The translations under genes and the position numbers were made by a program. Below, piece after piece: positions 27,691 to 36,906 of a stretch of 64,000 nucleotides of DNA. Positions within the stretch are counted from its first letter, which is position 1. Every line of letters starts with the position of its first letter. The notes beneath the pieces are model-generated. The model was given only the letters and a program-made list of their open reading frames with translations. It ran no database searches and was not told the DNA's origin. The DNA comes from Rikenellaceae bacterium. GTDB lineage: Bacteria > Bacteroidota > Bacteroidia > Bacteroidales > Rikenellaceae. The stretch covers positions 124,001 through 188,000 of the forward strand of contig SUZD01000002.1 of assembly GCA_015060105.1 (NCBI GenBank), read 5' to 3'.

Positions 27691-28730
27691 AACAATATAT
27701 ATGGGGCATGACCTCCGAGGGAGAGGCTGTATTGGTGTACAAAATCACCAATACAGCTGGCGCCTCGGTCGAGTTGTGCAACATTGGCGCATCAATTATC
27801 GCCATCAACGTCCCCGATAGCGAAGGGAATATGACCGATGTAGCGCTGGGTTACAAGGAGTGGCAAAGCTACTTGCAAGACCCTGCCGCAATGTGCAAAA
27901 GTGTCGGTCGCTATGCCAATCGCATTGCCGATGGGCGTTTTGAATTAAATGGCAAAGAGTTCATATTGGCTCGCAACAATGGGCCTAATCACTTGCACGG
28001 TGGCGTAGATGGCTTTGGCACGCGTGTTTGGGAGGGCTCGGTCGAGGGCAATCAGGTTGTTTTCACGCTGACAAGCGAAGATGGCGACCAAGGTTATCCG
28101 GGCGAACTTGCAGTCCAGGTTGCATACTATTGGAGCGAGGAGAATGAATTGGATATTACTTATCGCGCCGTTTCAAGCGACGACACCATTGTCAATCTCA
28201 CCAATCATCTATACCTCAATCTCGATGGTGCACAAAGCGGTTCGGTGCTTCACCACACACTACAACTAAATTGCTCGAAGTTTCTGCCTATCAATTCGGT
28301 ACAAATCCCTACGGGTGAGTTGGCCGATGTCGAGGGAACGCCTATGGATTTCCGTTCGGCAAAGAGTTTCGCGCAAGATTTCGATAGCGATTTCAACTAT
28401 ATGCAACAGGTGCGTGGTTACGACCATTGCTTTGTTGTCGATGATTGGAAACGCAATATTCTTGGCAAGGTTGGTTGCTTGATGAGCGAGAAGAGTGGAC
28501 GCAAAGTCGAGATTCTCTCGTCGCAACCCGGTGTGCAGATTTATACGGGCAACTGGCTACAAGATGCACCCGCGAACAAGGAGGGCAAGCGTTTTCACGA
28601 CCACGATGGCGTGGCCATTGAGTGTCAAGCGTGGCCCGACAGCCCCAACCACCCCGATTTTCCATCGGTTGAGTTGAAAGCGGGCGAGATGTACATTCAG
28701 AAGATTGTCTATCGATTTGGTCTTTTGTAG
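27681..28730 (+). CDS. galM: aldose 1-epimerase (mutarotase)
   Basis: 349 aa GalM-type beta-sandwich. Substrate-binding GRYANRIADGRF (about 74-85), catalytic His in NHLHGG (about 97-102), second active-site His in NLTNHLYLNL, RGYDHCF (about 250-256), and catalytic Glu in AIECQAWPDSPN (about 312-323) are present. It interconverts alpha and beta anomers of glucose or galactose. I chose GTG 27681 because homology to GalM begins before the first ATG (27708), although 27708 is possible. The last 22 bp overlap the convergent HsdR-like gene. Confidence 0.9.
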   Translation: MEIEQYIWGMTSEGEAVLVYKITNTAGASVELCNIGASIIAINVPDSEGNMTDVALGYKEWQSYLQDPAAMCKSVGRYANRIADGRFELNGKEFILARNNGPNHLHGGVDGFGTRVWEGSVEGNQVVFTLTSEDGDQGYPGELAVQVAYYWSEENELDITYRAVSSDDTIVNLTNHLYLNLDGAQSGSVLHHTLQLNCSKFLPINSVQIPTGELADVEGTPMDFRSAKSFAQDFDSDFNYMQQVRGYDHCFVVDDWKRNILGKVGCLMSEKSGRKVEILSSQPGVQIYTGNWLQDAPANKEGKRFHDHDGVAIECQAWPDSPNHPDFPSVELKAGEMYIQKIVYRFGLL

Positions 28731-29173
28731 CGGTCGAGAAACTCGGCAAGTTCTATCTGACGATACTCGGAACCATTACGCTCATAGAACAGATGGTCAA
28801 TGCCGTTGGTAATCATAATCACCGAGGCGCCGAGAATATAGTTATAACGGACAGCTTGGTCTAATGCCGAGCTGTCTTTTATTTTGATTGCAGGCTCTTT
28901 ACACTCACATACGATATAAGGTTTGCCATCGAGATAGGCCACAATATCGGCTCGTTGGTCGGCTCCGTGCATATCGACAGGCACCTCTTGCGCTATCTCC
29001 CCTGCCCCATAGCCCAGACGTTCAAACAACCCTATGACATGACGGCGCACCCACTCTTCGGGCGTCAGCACAAGCCACTTACCTCGGAGTGAATCCCAAA
29101 ACTGCACACCGGTTGCAGTACGCTTGCAACGCAAAGTAATTTTGGGCATATTGAGTTTCGGCAGCTTTGTCAT
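28709..29173 (-). CDS. orphan HsdR N-terminal-like (PD-(D/E)xK) protein
   Basis: 154 aa matching the small HSDR_N-type proteins of Bacteroidetes. After a basic start it shows EEWVRRHVIGLFERLGY, an acidic residue in QRADIVAYLDGKPY (Asp near 94) and ECKEP (about 108-112), the D...ExK layout of restriction-type nucleases, then a helix and NGIDHLFYER. It is only the nuclease-like domain: no helicase, methylase or specificity subunit is nearby, so it is not a type I restriction system. Function unknown. It overlaps the 3' end of galM tail to tail and diverges from the GH2-like gene. Confidence 0.7.
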   Translation of the reverse strand: MTKLPKLNMPKITLRCKRTATGVQFWDSLRGKWLVLTPEEWVRRHVIGLFERLGYGAGEIAQEVPVDMHGADQRADIVAYLDGKPYIVCECKEPAIKIKDSSALDQAVRYNYILGASVIMITNGIDHLFYERNGSEYRQIELAEFLDRYKRPNR

Positions 29174-29194
29174 AGAAGTTTTGCGAAAAAAGTC

Positions 29195-29202
29195 TATCTT
29201 TG
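29195..29202 (+). promoter_or_regulatory. -7 box for the GH2-like/CapA pair
   Basis: TATCTTTG. A TTTG at 29166-29169 is 25 bp upstream, wider than usual. The palindrome at 29208-29224 begins at about +1. Confidence 0.4.
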
Positions 29203-29207
29203 TGGTC

Positions 29208-29224
29208 GGACAACTACGTTGTCC
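29208..29224 (+). repeat. palindrome at the 5' end of the GH2-like transcript
   Basis: GGACAAC-TAC-GTTGTCC, a perfect 7-bp inverted repeat just downstream of the -7 box. It could be an operator or an mRNA 5' hairpin. Confidence 0.45.
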
Positions 29225-29264
29225 AACGACAAAAGTAGAGATTATTTACGAAATACGTACAAAG

Positions 29265-30989
29265 ATGAGAAAAAAACTATACATACTGTCTCTTGCCTTG
29301 CTCTGCGCATTTGTAGCCGTAGCCCAAACCCCGTGGTATAAGACCGATAGCGTTTCGCTTGGCAAGGAGCTACCACGAGGCGATGTCGTTAGTTACGCTT
29401 CGGCAGATGATGCTGTACGCAAAACATTCCACAAATCGCAATATCTGGTACCGCTGACAGAGTTTACCAAAGAGAGTTATCGAGCCGACTACAATCACGG
29501 CGAGGAGGCTATCAAATACACCACCTCCTACAAATTACCATTCGCTTGGCTCGACCGCGAACTTCTGCTTCATGTCGGCAAAGCAGATTCGGCATACGAA
29601 ATATGGGTTAATGGCAAACGTGTCGGCTTCAATCAAACGGCAAGCACACCTGCCGAGTGGGATTTGACCCGCTATTCGGTCGAGGGTAACAACTCTCTCG
29701 AAATCCGTGTTTGGAAAGAGTGTATGGGTGCCCGACTCGAAGACAATCGCACCGAACGCGGTCAAAATCTCGACGGCGAGGTATATCTGTTGGCACAACC
29801 CAAAGTTCGTGTGCGAGATGTCGCTGTTGCAACCGAGATGAGTGGCACTAACGGCCTTTTGTCGCTCGGAGTAATCGTCAAAAGCCATCTACTCAACACC
29901 AAAGAGTATAAAGTTTATTATGAGTTGATTTCGCCCAAAGGTGATGTCGTAGCAGCTGACTATCGTGACATTACCATCGGTTTGCGTAGCGAGGATACCG
30001 TTACATTCTTCCGTCGTATTCCCGATGTTATGAGTTGGAGCCACGAGCAGCCCTGCCTATACACTTTGGTTGTCAAAACACAGCACGAAGGGCGTTTCAA
30101 GGAGTACGTTTCGTTCAACATCGGGTTCCGCACTATTGCGGTTGATACAGAGCACACCATCACTCTCAATGGAGTTCCTCTGCGAGTTGTGGCAACCGAC
30201 TATGCTCCAAAGAGCGATATCAAACAGGTTGAAAAAGATATTGCCTCGTTGCGGGACGAGGGCTACACTATGCTCAATGTGGTAGGTGCACCACAAAGTC
30301 GCAGTTTCTATGAACTTTGCGACAGTATGGGTATGTATGTTTGCGCTCGTGCCGACATTGATACCCACAAAAGCGGCGATAGTCGAAAGGTCGGAGGTAA
30401 CCCTTCGAACAATCCTCAATTCTTGCCATTTTATATGGACCGTATGGAGAGTCTTTATCACTCAACCAAAAACTATCCGTGCGTAATAATGTATGCACTT
30501 GCGGCCAATCCCGCCAATGGATACAATTTGTACGAGAGCTATATCGCACTGAAACGCATCGAGAAAAGTCGTCCGATTGTATTGACCGGCTCTGACGAGT
30601 GGAACAACGATAGTTTGAACACCAAGCGAATGAGTAATCTGCGACGCACAAACCTCAAATATTGGGTAGCATTGCTCTCCGACGATGTAAACTCGGGTCG
30701 CATTACTATTGCCAATACCCGCCACTACACACCGCTTATTGGCGATTTGCGCTATACGGTTAAAGTTGGTCGCAAAACCATTTCACAAGGTACCATTCCC
30801 GTCAGAGTACTACCCAAGAGGGAGAGTACCGTCGAGATTCCGTTGAAGAATATACCCCAAGGTCGCTTGTTCGAGATTTCGGTCGAAGTAGTTCGTGATA
30901 TTCCTATCGACAAATATGAGGTGAACGCCGAGCGCTCTACCGACGGACAAGTCAGACTGGCGTACAAGGTATTCAAAGGCGTTTTATAA
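29265..30989 (+). CDS. GH2-like (beta-galactosidase fold) protein without catalytic glutamates
   Basis: 574 aa from ATG 29265, which opens a signal peptide (1-21, ending VAVAQ). Sugar-binding jellyroll (about 45-178, with LLLHVGKADSAYEIWVNGKRVGF and GNNSLEIRVW), Ig-like domain (about 180-290), and a shortened TIM-barrel region (about 295-450). Where GH2 enzymes have the acid/base motif ending Asn-Glu after VIMWSLG, this protein reads VIMYALAANPANG, with Pro at 416 replacing the Glu, and no nucleophile motif is seen. It ends in a further beta-rich domain. Probably a binding or structural derivative, exported. Followed by a CapA gene after 9 bp. Confidence 0.7.
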   Translation: MRKKLYILSLALLCAFVAVAQTPWYKTDSVSLGKELPRGDVVSYASADDAVRKTFHKSQYLVPLTEFTKESYRADYNHGEEAIKYTTSYKLPFAWLDRELLLHVGKADSAYEIWVNGKRVGFNQTASTPAEWDLTRYSVEGNNSLEIRVWKECMGARLEDNRTERGQNLDGEVYLLAQPKVRVRDVAVATEMSGTNGLLSLGVIVKSHLLNTKEYKVYYELISPKGDVVAADYRDITIGLRSEDTVTFFRRIPDVMSWSHEQPCLYTLVVKTQHEGRFKEYVSFNIGFRTIAVDTEHTITLNGVPLRVVATDYAPKSDIKQVEKDIASLRDEGYTMLNVVGAPQSRSFYELCDSMGMYVCARADIDTHKSGDSRKVGGNPSNNPQFLPFYMDRMESLYHSTKNYPCVIMYALAANPANGYNLYESYIALKRIEKSRPIVLTGSDEWNNDSLNTKRMSNLRRTNLKYWVALLSDDVNSGRITIANTRHYTPLIGDLRYTVKVGRKTISQGTIPVRVLPKRESTVEIPLKNIPQGRLFEISVEVVRDIPIDKYEVNAERSTDGQVRLAYKVFKGVL

Positions 30990-30998
30990 ATCGGTTGT

Positions 30999-32105
30999 AT
31001 GAGATTCGGAAAGACGATGTTGGTCTTGTGTTCGTTGTTGGTCACGGCTTGCGGTGGCCAATCGAATAGCGGCAGAGTCTTTGCGCCCCACTACGAGCCT
31101 ACAACTCGTAGTGCCACAATACGTTTTGTGGGCGATGTGATGCAACATAAACCACAAATTGATGCTGCATGGCAAGATGGCAGGTACGACTACACATCTT
31201 GTTTTGCGCCCGTTGCGACACTCCTTTCGGAGGCGGACTTGACCATTGCCAATCTCGAAACCACACTTCGCACTACCCCACCATTTAGTGGTTATCCTCT
31301 ATTTGCAGCACCGTCAGAGTTGGCGGCGGCTTTGGCCGATGCAGGTGTTGATGTTGCACTTTTGGCCAATAACCACATCTGCGACCGAGGCGGCAAAGGA
31401 TTACGTTCAACAATAGGCATTTTGGATTCGTTAGGCATTGCACACACCGGTGCTTTTGCCGATTTACCCGACTATGCTCGCAACAATCCTCTCTCCGTTA
31501 AGGTTGGTGGTTTCAACATCGCCATTATGAACTACACCTATGGCACAAACGGTATGCCTACGGCCAAAGGTACTTTTGTAAATCGTATCGACACTACACG
31601 AATTGCGCTCGATATGCAACGCGCACGCACAGCAGATATTCGTTTGGTGTGTATCCATTGGGGGCAAGAGTACGCACAACGTCCCCACAAAGCGGAACGC
31701 CAACTTGCCGAGTGGCTCTACCAGAAAGGAGCGACTGCAATTATCGGAGGACACCCACACGTTATGCAGCCTGTTGAGATTCGCTCCGACCGCAACGGCA
31801 CAACACAAGGTGTTACGTTTTATTCGCTGGGCAACTTCGTTTCAAATCAAATTTGGGAAGCAACCGATGGTGGAATGGTGGCAACTCTCCATTTCGAGCA
31901 GACCGACAATCAACCCCTGCGCATAACTCCAAGTTGGGAGTATGTGTGGGTGCACAAGCGATATGAGAATGGCCGTCTGCGTTACTCGGTTTTACCATTG
32001 CATAACCACGAGCAGGCAGTTACTGACAGCACTCAATGGCGACTACGTCGTTTTGAGCGTTTGAGCCGAAAATTCTCGACAGCAGACACCGTTATTGTCC
32101 AATAG
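30999..32105 (+). CDS. CapA-family lipoprotein (poly-gamma-glutamate synthesis type)
   Basis: 368 aa. Lipoprotein signal with lipobox VTAC (Cys18). The calcineurin-like CapA domain spans most of the rest: FVGDVMQH (first metal block), ANLETTL, LLANNHICDRGGKG (about 125-138) and IIGGHPHVMQP (about 248-258). In Bacillus CapA takes part in export or anchoring of poly-gamma-glutamate, but here no capBC partners are present, so the substrate is unknown and a surface-polymer or phosphoesterase role is inference. Probably in one transcript with the GH2-like gene. Confidence 0.82.
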   Translation: MRFGKTMLVLCSLLVTACGGQSNSGRVFAPHYEPTTRSATIRFVGDVMQHKPQIDAAWQDGRYDYTSCFAPVATLLSEADLTIANLETTLRTTPPFSGYPLFAAPSELAAALADAGVDVALLANNHICDRGGKGLRSTIGILDSLGIAHTGAFADLPDYARNNPLSVKVGGFNIAIMNYTYGTNGMPTAKGTFVNRIDTTRIALDMQRARTADIRLVCIHWGQEYAQRPHKAERQLAEWLYQKGATAIIGGHPHVMQPVEIRSDRNGTTQGVTFYSLGNFVSNQIWEATDGGMVATLHFEQTDNQPLRITPSWEYVWVHKRYENGRLRYSVLPLHNHEQAVTDSTQWRLRRFERLSRKFSTADTVIVQ

Positions 32106-32108
32106 GCA

Positions 32109-32140
32109 TTTGGGCATTTGAACTAAAAATCGTACTTTTG
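32109..32140 (+). promoter_or_regulatory. promoter of ettA-hisS
   Basis: TTTG 32109-32112, 20 bp, TACTTTTG 32133-32140. Both match consensus. Confidence 0.7.
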
Positions 32141-32178
32141 CAGACTATCAGATTATTTGAAATAAAACACACAATAAT

Positions 32179-33849
32179 ATGGACGAAAAAATCATCTTCT
32201 CGATGGTTGGCGTGAGCAAAGTGCTCAACAACCAGAAGAAAATTCTTAACAACATATACCTCTCGTTCTTCTACGGAGCCAAGATTGGCATCATCGGTCT
32301 GAACGGCTCGGGAAAATCGACGCTGATGAAGATTATCGCAGGTATCGACAAAAGTTTTCAGGGAGAGGTTGTTTTCTCGCCCGGATATACCGTAGGTTAC
32401 CTCGAACAAGACCCACAACTCGACCCCGAAAAGACCGTTCGCGAATGTGTCGAAGAGGGTTGCGCCGAAACCGTTGCATTGCTCAAAGAGTACGAGGAGA
32501 TTAACCTCCGCTTTGCCGAGCCTATGAGCGACGACGAGATGAACGACCTTATTATGCGACAAGGCGAACTGACCGAGAAAATCGACCAAGTGAATGGCTG
32601 GGAGTTGGACGCTGTGTTGGAGCGCGCTATGGACGCTCTGCGTTGTCCCGATGGCGATACCCCCGTAACTGTATTGAGTGGTGGCGAGCGTCGTCGTGTG
32701 GCTTTGTGTCGTCTGCTGTTGCAACAACCCGATGTGTTGCTTCTCGATGAGCCGACCAACCACCTTGACGCCGAGAGTATTGATTGGTTGGAGCAACACC
32801 TCCAACAATACAAAGGTACCGTTATTGCCGTAACCCACGACCGTTACTTCCTCGACAATGTTGCAGGTTGGATTTTGGAGTTGGATCGTGGCGAGGGTAT
32901 TCCTTGGAAAGGCAACTACTCGGGCTGGCTCGACCAAAAGGCAAAACGCCTCGAAATGGAGGAGAAACAAGAGAGCAAACGTCGTAAAACTTTGGAGCGA
33001 GAGTTGGAATGGGTGCGTATGAGCCCCTCGGCTCGTCGCGCAAAGAGCAAGGCTCGTCTGTCGGCTTACGACAAGTTGCTTAACGAAGATACCAAACAAA
33101 AGGAGGAAAAGCTCGAAATCTTCATTCCGAATGGTCCCCGTTTGGGTAATGTCGTTATTGAGGCACAGAATGTCAGCAAAGTCTTTGGCGACAGAGTGCT
33201 GTACGAGAATCTTAACTTCAAATTACCGCCCGCAGGTATCGTGGGTGTGATTGGCGCCAATGGTACGGGTAAAACCACTCTGTTCCGTATGATTATGGGA
33301 TATGAGGAGCCCACAACCGGAAGTTTTAAAATCGGCGAGACCGTTAAACTTGCTTATGTGGATCAACAACACACCTCGATTGACCCCGAAAAAAGCGTAT
33401 ATGACACCATCTCGAATGGTCTTGACTTGATTATGCTCGGCAATCGTCAGGTTAATGCTCGTGCATACGTTTCGAAGTTCAATTTCAGTGGCTCGGACCA
33501 AGAGAAGAAGTGTGGCGTTCTTTCGGGTGGTGAGCGCAATCGTTTGCAGCTTGCCCTTGCACTCAAAGAGGAGGGCAACGTTTTGTTGCTCGATGAGCCG
33601 ACCAACGACATCGATGTCAATACCTTGCGAGCTTTGGAGGAGGGTTTGGAAAACTTTGCAGGTTGTGCTGTCGTAATCTCGCACGACCGTTGGTTCCTCG
33701 ACCGTATCGCAACCCACATTCTCTCGTTTGAGGACGAGGGTCGCGTAGTTTTCTTCGAGGGTAGTTACTCGGAGTACGAGGAGCACAAACGCGCCAAAGG
33801 CGAAAGCGTTGGGCCTCACCGCGTCAAATACAAAAAACTTGTTGAATAA
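32179..33849 (+). CDS. ettA: energy-dependent translational throttle protein EttA (ABC-F)
   Basis: 556 aa, almost exactly the length of E. coli EttA. Two ABC cassettes: Walker A GLNGSGKST (about 40-48) and GANGTGKTT (about 357-365), signatures LSGGERRR and LSGGERNR, Walker B LLLDEPTNH and LLLDEPTND. No membrane segments. The arm insertion in the first cassette and the basic P-site tRNA interaction motif (about 260-305, MSPSARRAKSKARLSAYDKL) are the EttA subtype marks. It binds the ribosomal E site and gates the first elongation step by ATP state. hisS follows after 21 bp. Confidence 0.92.
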   Translation: MDEKIIFSMVGVSKVLNNQKKILNNIYLSFFYGAKIGIIGLNGSGKSTLMKIIAGIDKSFQGEVVFSPGYTVGYLEQDPQLDPEKTVRECVEEGCAETVALLKEYEEINLRFAEPMSDDEMNDLIMRQGELTEKIDQVNGWELDAVLERAMDALRCPDGDTPVTVLSGGERRRVALCRLLLQQPDVLLLDEPTNHLDAESIDWLEQHLQQYKGTVIAVTHDRYFLDNVAGWILELDRGEGIPWKGNYSGWLDQKAKRLEMEEKQESKRRKTLERELEWVRMSPSARRAKSKARLSAYDKLLNEDTKQKEEKLEIFIPNGPRLGNVVIEAQNVSKVFGDRVLYENLNFKLPPAGIVGVIGANGTGKTTLFRMIMGYEEPTTGSFKIGETVKLAYVDQQHTSIDPEKSVYDTISNGLDLIMLGNRQVNARAYVSKFNFSGSDQEKKCGVLSGGERNRLQLALALKEEGNVLLLDEPTNDIDVNTLRALEEGLENFAGCAVVISHDRWFLDRIATHILSFEDEGRVVFFEGSYSEYEEHKRAKGESVGPHRVKYKKLVE

Positions 33850-33870
33850 GATATACCCAAGCATATTACT

Positions 33871-35223
33871 ATGGCACAAAAACCATCAATCCCAAAGGGA
33901 ACACGCGATTTCTCGCCTATCGAGATGAATCGCCGTACATATATTTTTGACACAATCAAAAGTGTTTTCCGTCGTTACGGTTACTCGCCGTTGGAGACTC
34001 CCGCAATGGAGAATCTCTCAACGCTTATGGGTAAATATGGCGAAGAGGGCGACAAACTTCTCTTCAAAATTCTCAACTCGGGCGACTTTACACGCGGTGT
34101 CGAGATGGAGGGAGCAAATCCCAACTCTCTGGCTGCAAAGATTTGCGAGAAAGGTTTGCGTTACGACCTTACTGTTCCGTTCGCGCGATATGTCGTGCAA
34201 CATCAAAACGAAATTTCGTTCCCGTTCAAACGCTATCAAATGCAACCCGTATGGCGTGCCGATCGTCCGCAGAAGGGTCGTTATCGTGAGTTCTATCAAT
34301 GCGATGTCGATGTTGTAGGTACAACAAGTTTGTTGTGCGAAGTTGAATTGGTGCAAATTGTTGCCGATGTATTCAAAGCATTGGGTATCAATGTCTCTCT
34401 CAAACTCAACAACCGCAAATTGCTTTACGGAATTGCCGAGACTATTGGGCATGCCGACAAGATGGTGGATATTACCGTCGCTATCGACAAACTCGATAAG
34501 ATAGGTATAGAGAATGTCAATGCCGAACTTATGGAGCGAGGTATTGACGCCGAGGCTGTGGCTCGTCTGCAACCTATTCTAAACCTTGACGGCTCGACAG
34601 AGGAAAAGCTGAACAAACTCGAAGCAATCATCGGTGGCTCCGAGACCGGTATGCTCGGTATTACCGAGATGAGAACAATCTTCTCGTATGTGGAGCGTTT
34701 GGGTATCAACCTCGATGTTGAGTTGGATTTGTCGTTGGCTCGCGGATTGAACTACTATACAGGTGCAATCTTTGAGGTAAAAGCCAAAGATTTCCAAATC
34801 GGAAGTATCAGTGGTGGAGGTCGTTACGACAACCTTACAGGTATTTTCGGTCTGCCCGGAGTATCGGGCGTCGGTATCTCATTCGGTGCTGACCGCATCT
34901 ACGATGTAATGACCGGTTTGGAGCTATTCCCCGACAACGCAAGTATGACTACCAAAGTACTGTTTACCAACTTCGGTGGCGACGAGGAGATGGCTTCACT
35001 CAAACTTTTGGCTGATGTGCGTGCGGCTGGCATTGCTGCCGAAATCTATCCCGAGAACAAGAAGATGGGCAAACAGATGGAGTATGCCAATCGTCGCGCA
35101 ATCCCCTATGTAGTTATCGTAGGTGGCAACGAACTCGCAGAGGGCAAAGCCACTGTCAAAAACATGGTCGAGGGAACACAAGAGTCGGTTGCTTTCGCCG
35201 AGTTGGCCACAAAGTTGGCATAA
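33871..35223 (+). CDS. hisS: histidyl-tRNA synthetase
   Basis: 450 aa class II synthetase. PKGTRDFSP at the N-terminus, motif 1 region ([13 protein letters not shown]), motif 2 ([29 protein letters not shown]), the HisA motifs [14 protein letters not shown] and [12 protein letters not shown] (about 285-320), and an anticodon-binding domain at the C-terminus (about 355-450). It charges tRNA-His. Complete, between ettA (21 bp upstream) and the S41 protease gene (41 bp downstream), probably one transcript. Confidence 0.96.
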   Translation: MAQKPSIPKGTRDFSPIEMNRRTYIFDTIKSVFRRYGYSPLETPAMENLSTLMGKYGEEGDKLLFKILNSGDFTRGVEMEGANPNSLAAKICEKGLRYDLTVPFARYVVQHQNEISFPFKRYQMQPVWRADRPQKGRYREFYQCDVDVVGTTSLLCEVELVQIVADVFKALGINVSLKLNNRKLLYGIAETIGHADKMVDITVAIDKLDKIGIENVNAELMERGIDAEAVARLQPILNLDGSTEEKLNKLEAIIGGSETGMLGITEMRTIFSYVERLGINLDVELDLSLARGLNYYTGAIFEVKAKDFQIGSISGGGRYDNLTGIFGLPGVSGVGISFGADRIYDVMTGLELFPDNASMTTKVLFTNFGGDEEMASLKLLADVRAAGIAAEIYPENKKMGKQMEYANRRAIPYVVIVGGNELAEGKATVKNMVEGTQESVAFAELATKLA

Positions 35224-35264
35224 GGCTTGCCAAACAATCGTAGCACACCAAATAACGCAACACG

Positions 35265-36800
35265 ATGAAACGACTTATCATACTTATTTGCCTTGTGCTG
35301 ATGCACTTTGCGGTTTCGGCACAAGGGCAAAATGATGGTCGTATAAAACAGTTACGCAAGTTCAACACCTTCTACTCAATACTCACTTCGAGTTATGTCG
35401 ATTCGATTGAGTACGAGAAGTTGGTCGATAGGGCGATTGTCGATGTTTTGGAGTCGCTTGACCCCCACTCCACATATTACACCGCCAAAGAGATGGCCTC
35501 GGAGAACGAGCGTATGGACGGTTCGTTCAGTGGTATCGGTGTGGAGTTCAATGTTATTGCCGACACCATAATCGTTGTAAATACCATTAACGATGCACCT
35601 GCAGCAAAGGCGGGTCTGCTCGCCAACGACCGAATAGTGGAGGTGGATGGCGTAAATGTCGTGGGCACAAAGCGTGGTGATGTTCCAAAGTTACTGCGCG
35701 GCCCCAAAGGTAGTCGCGTAGATTTGACAATTGTGCGTCGCAATGTAGCACCTCAAAAGTACACCCTTACGCGTGACGACATTCCAATCAACACCATTGA
35801 CGCTTCGTATATGGTCAATGACTCGGTGGGATATGTTCGCATAAATCGTTTTGCACGCACAACATTCGCGGAGTTCCTGCTTGCGTTTCATAAGTTGGAG
35901 CAACCAACCGCACTGATTTTGGATTTGAGAGGAAATGGTGGCGGTTTGCTCACAGAGGCAATCTCGTTGAGTAGTTTTTTCCTACCCGAGGGTCGCGTAA
36001 TCGTATCGACCGAAGGCGAAAAAATGCCACCTCAAACATTCAAAACCAATAGCGACGGAATGTTTCTCGACGGAACTGTTGTCGTACTTATTGACGAATC
36101 AAGTGCATCGGCAAGCGAAATTGTATCGGGAGCGTTGCAAGATTGGGATCGTGCCTTGATTGTTGGACGGCCAAGTTTCGGCAAAGGCCTTGTTCAACGA
36201 CAGTTTATGCTTGATGACGGCTCGGCAGTTAGGGTTACCGTTTCGCGTTATAAAACCCCCTCGGGTCGAGCAATTCAACGACCTTTTACCCCCGGCGACA
36301 AAGAGGGATATTATCGCAACCACTACAAGCGTTACGGTCATCACGACTCCATACCCGAAGATGCGCCGCGTCATTCGACTCTGCTCTTGGGGCGAACCGT
36401 ATATGGCGGAGGTGGCATTTATCCAGATGTCTATATTGAGCGCGACACCATCAATACCTCGAAATATTGGGCCGAATTGGTACGCACCTCAACACTGCAA
36501 GATTTCGTCGTGAAATATATCGATGAAAATCGTAAGCAGTTGGAGCGACAATACCCCACTTTCGAAGAGTATATGGAGGAGTTTGATTCGCAAGATATGG
36601 CCAGCGACCTTATCAAGTTCGCCGACAAAAGAGGAATTAAACCAGACGAGCAACTGTCCGACAAAAGCAACATTGCAATCCAAGGACAGCTCAAAGCCCT
36701 GCTTGCACAGAAATTGTGGAGTACCAACGAATATTATCGCGTATATAATGCTCTCTTGGACGACGACTTTGCCAAAGCGTTGGAGATTATTGCCGAATAG
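35265..36800 (+). CDS. S41-family carboxy-terminal processing protease
   Basis: 511 aa. Signal peptide (1-20, ending AVSAQ). PDZ domain about 75-160 (GIGVEFNV, AAKAGLLANDRIVEVDGV), then the S41 core: LRGNGGGLL, the nucleophile in DESSASASEI (about 280-289) and the catalytic Lys in SFGKGLVQ (about 306-313). It degrades or trims periplasmic proteins from the C-terminus. The extra 150 C-terminal residues (VYGGGGIYPDV onward) are usual in Bacteroidetes CTPs. Possibly co-transcribed with hisS. Confidence 0.9.
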   Translation: MKRLIILICLVLMHFAVSAQGQNDGRIKQLRKFNTFYSILTSSYVDSIEYEKLVDRAIVDVLESLDPHSTYYTAKEMASENERMDGSFSGIGVEFNVIADTIIVVNTINDAPAAKAGLLANDRIVEVDGVNVVGTKRGDVPKLLRGPKGSRVDLTIVRRNVAPQKYTLTRDDIPINTIDASYMVNDSVGYVRINRFARTTFAEFLLAFHKLEQPTALILDLRGNGGGLLTEAISLSSFFLPEGRVIVSTEGEKMPPQTFKTNSDGMFLDGTVVVLIDESSASASEIVSGALQDWDRALIVGRPSFGKGLVQRQFMLDDGSAVRVTVSRYKTPSGRAIQRPFTPGDKEGYYRNHYKRYGHHDSIPEDAPRHSTLLLGRTVYGGGGIYPDVYIERDTINTSKYWAELVRTSTLQDFVVKYIDENRKQLERQYPTFEEYMEEFDSQDMASDLIKFADKRGIKPDEQLSDKSNIAIQGQLKALLAQKLWSTNEYYRVYNALLDDDFAKALEIIAE

Positions 36801-36821
36801 CAAAATATTATCCGCGAAAAA

Positions 36822-36859
36822 TTTGTAAGGAGTGAAATAATCACTACTTTTGTAGTGAT
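36822..36859 (+). promoter_or_regulatory. promoter of the PUR gene with an inverted repeat over the -7 box
   Basis: TTTG 36822-36825, 19 bp, TACTTTTG 36845-36852, both perfect. An 8-bp inverted repeat (36840-36847 and 36852-36859, loop TTTT) embraces the -7 box, a good place for a repressor site. A second small hairpin (ATGCGC/GCGCAT) follows in the leader. Confidence 0.6.
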
Positions 36860-36906
36860 GCGCTATTGGGGCGCATTCTTATTTATTAAAAACAATAAAC
36901 GGCATT

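Noticed and set aside
28709-29173. A type I restriction system
   Set aside because: Only the small nuclease-like domain is present. No helicase motor, methyltransferase or specificity gene is near.
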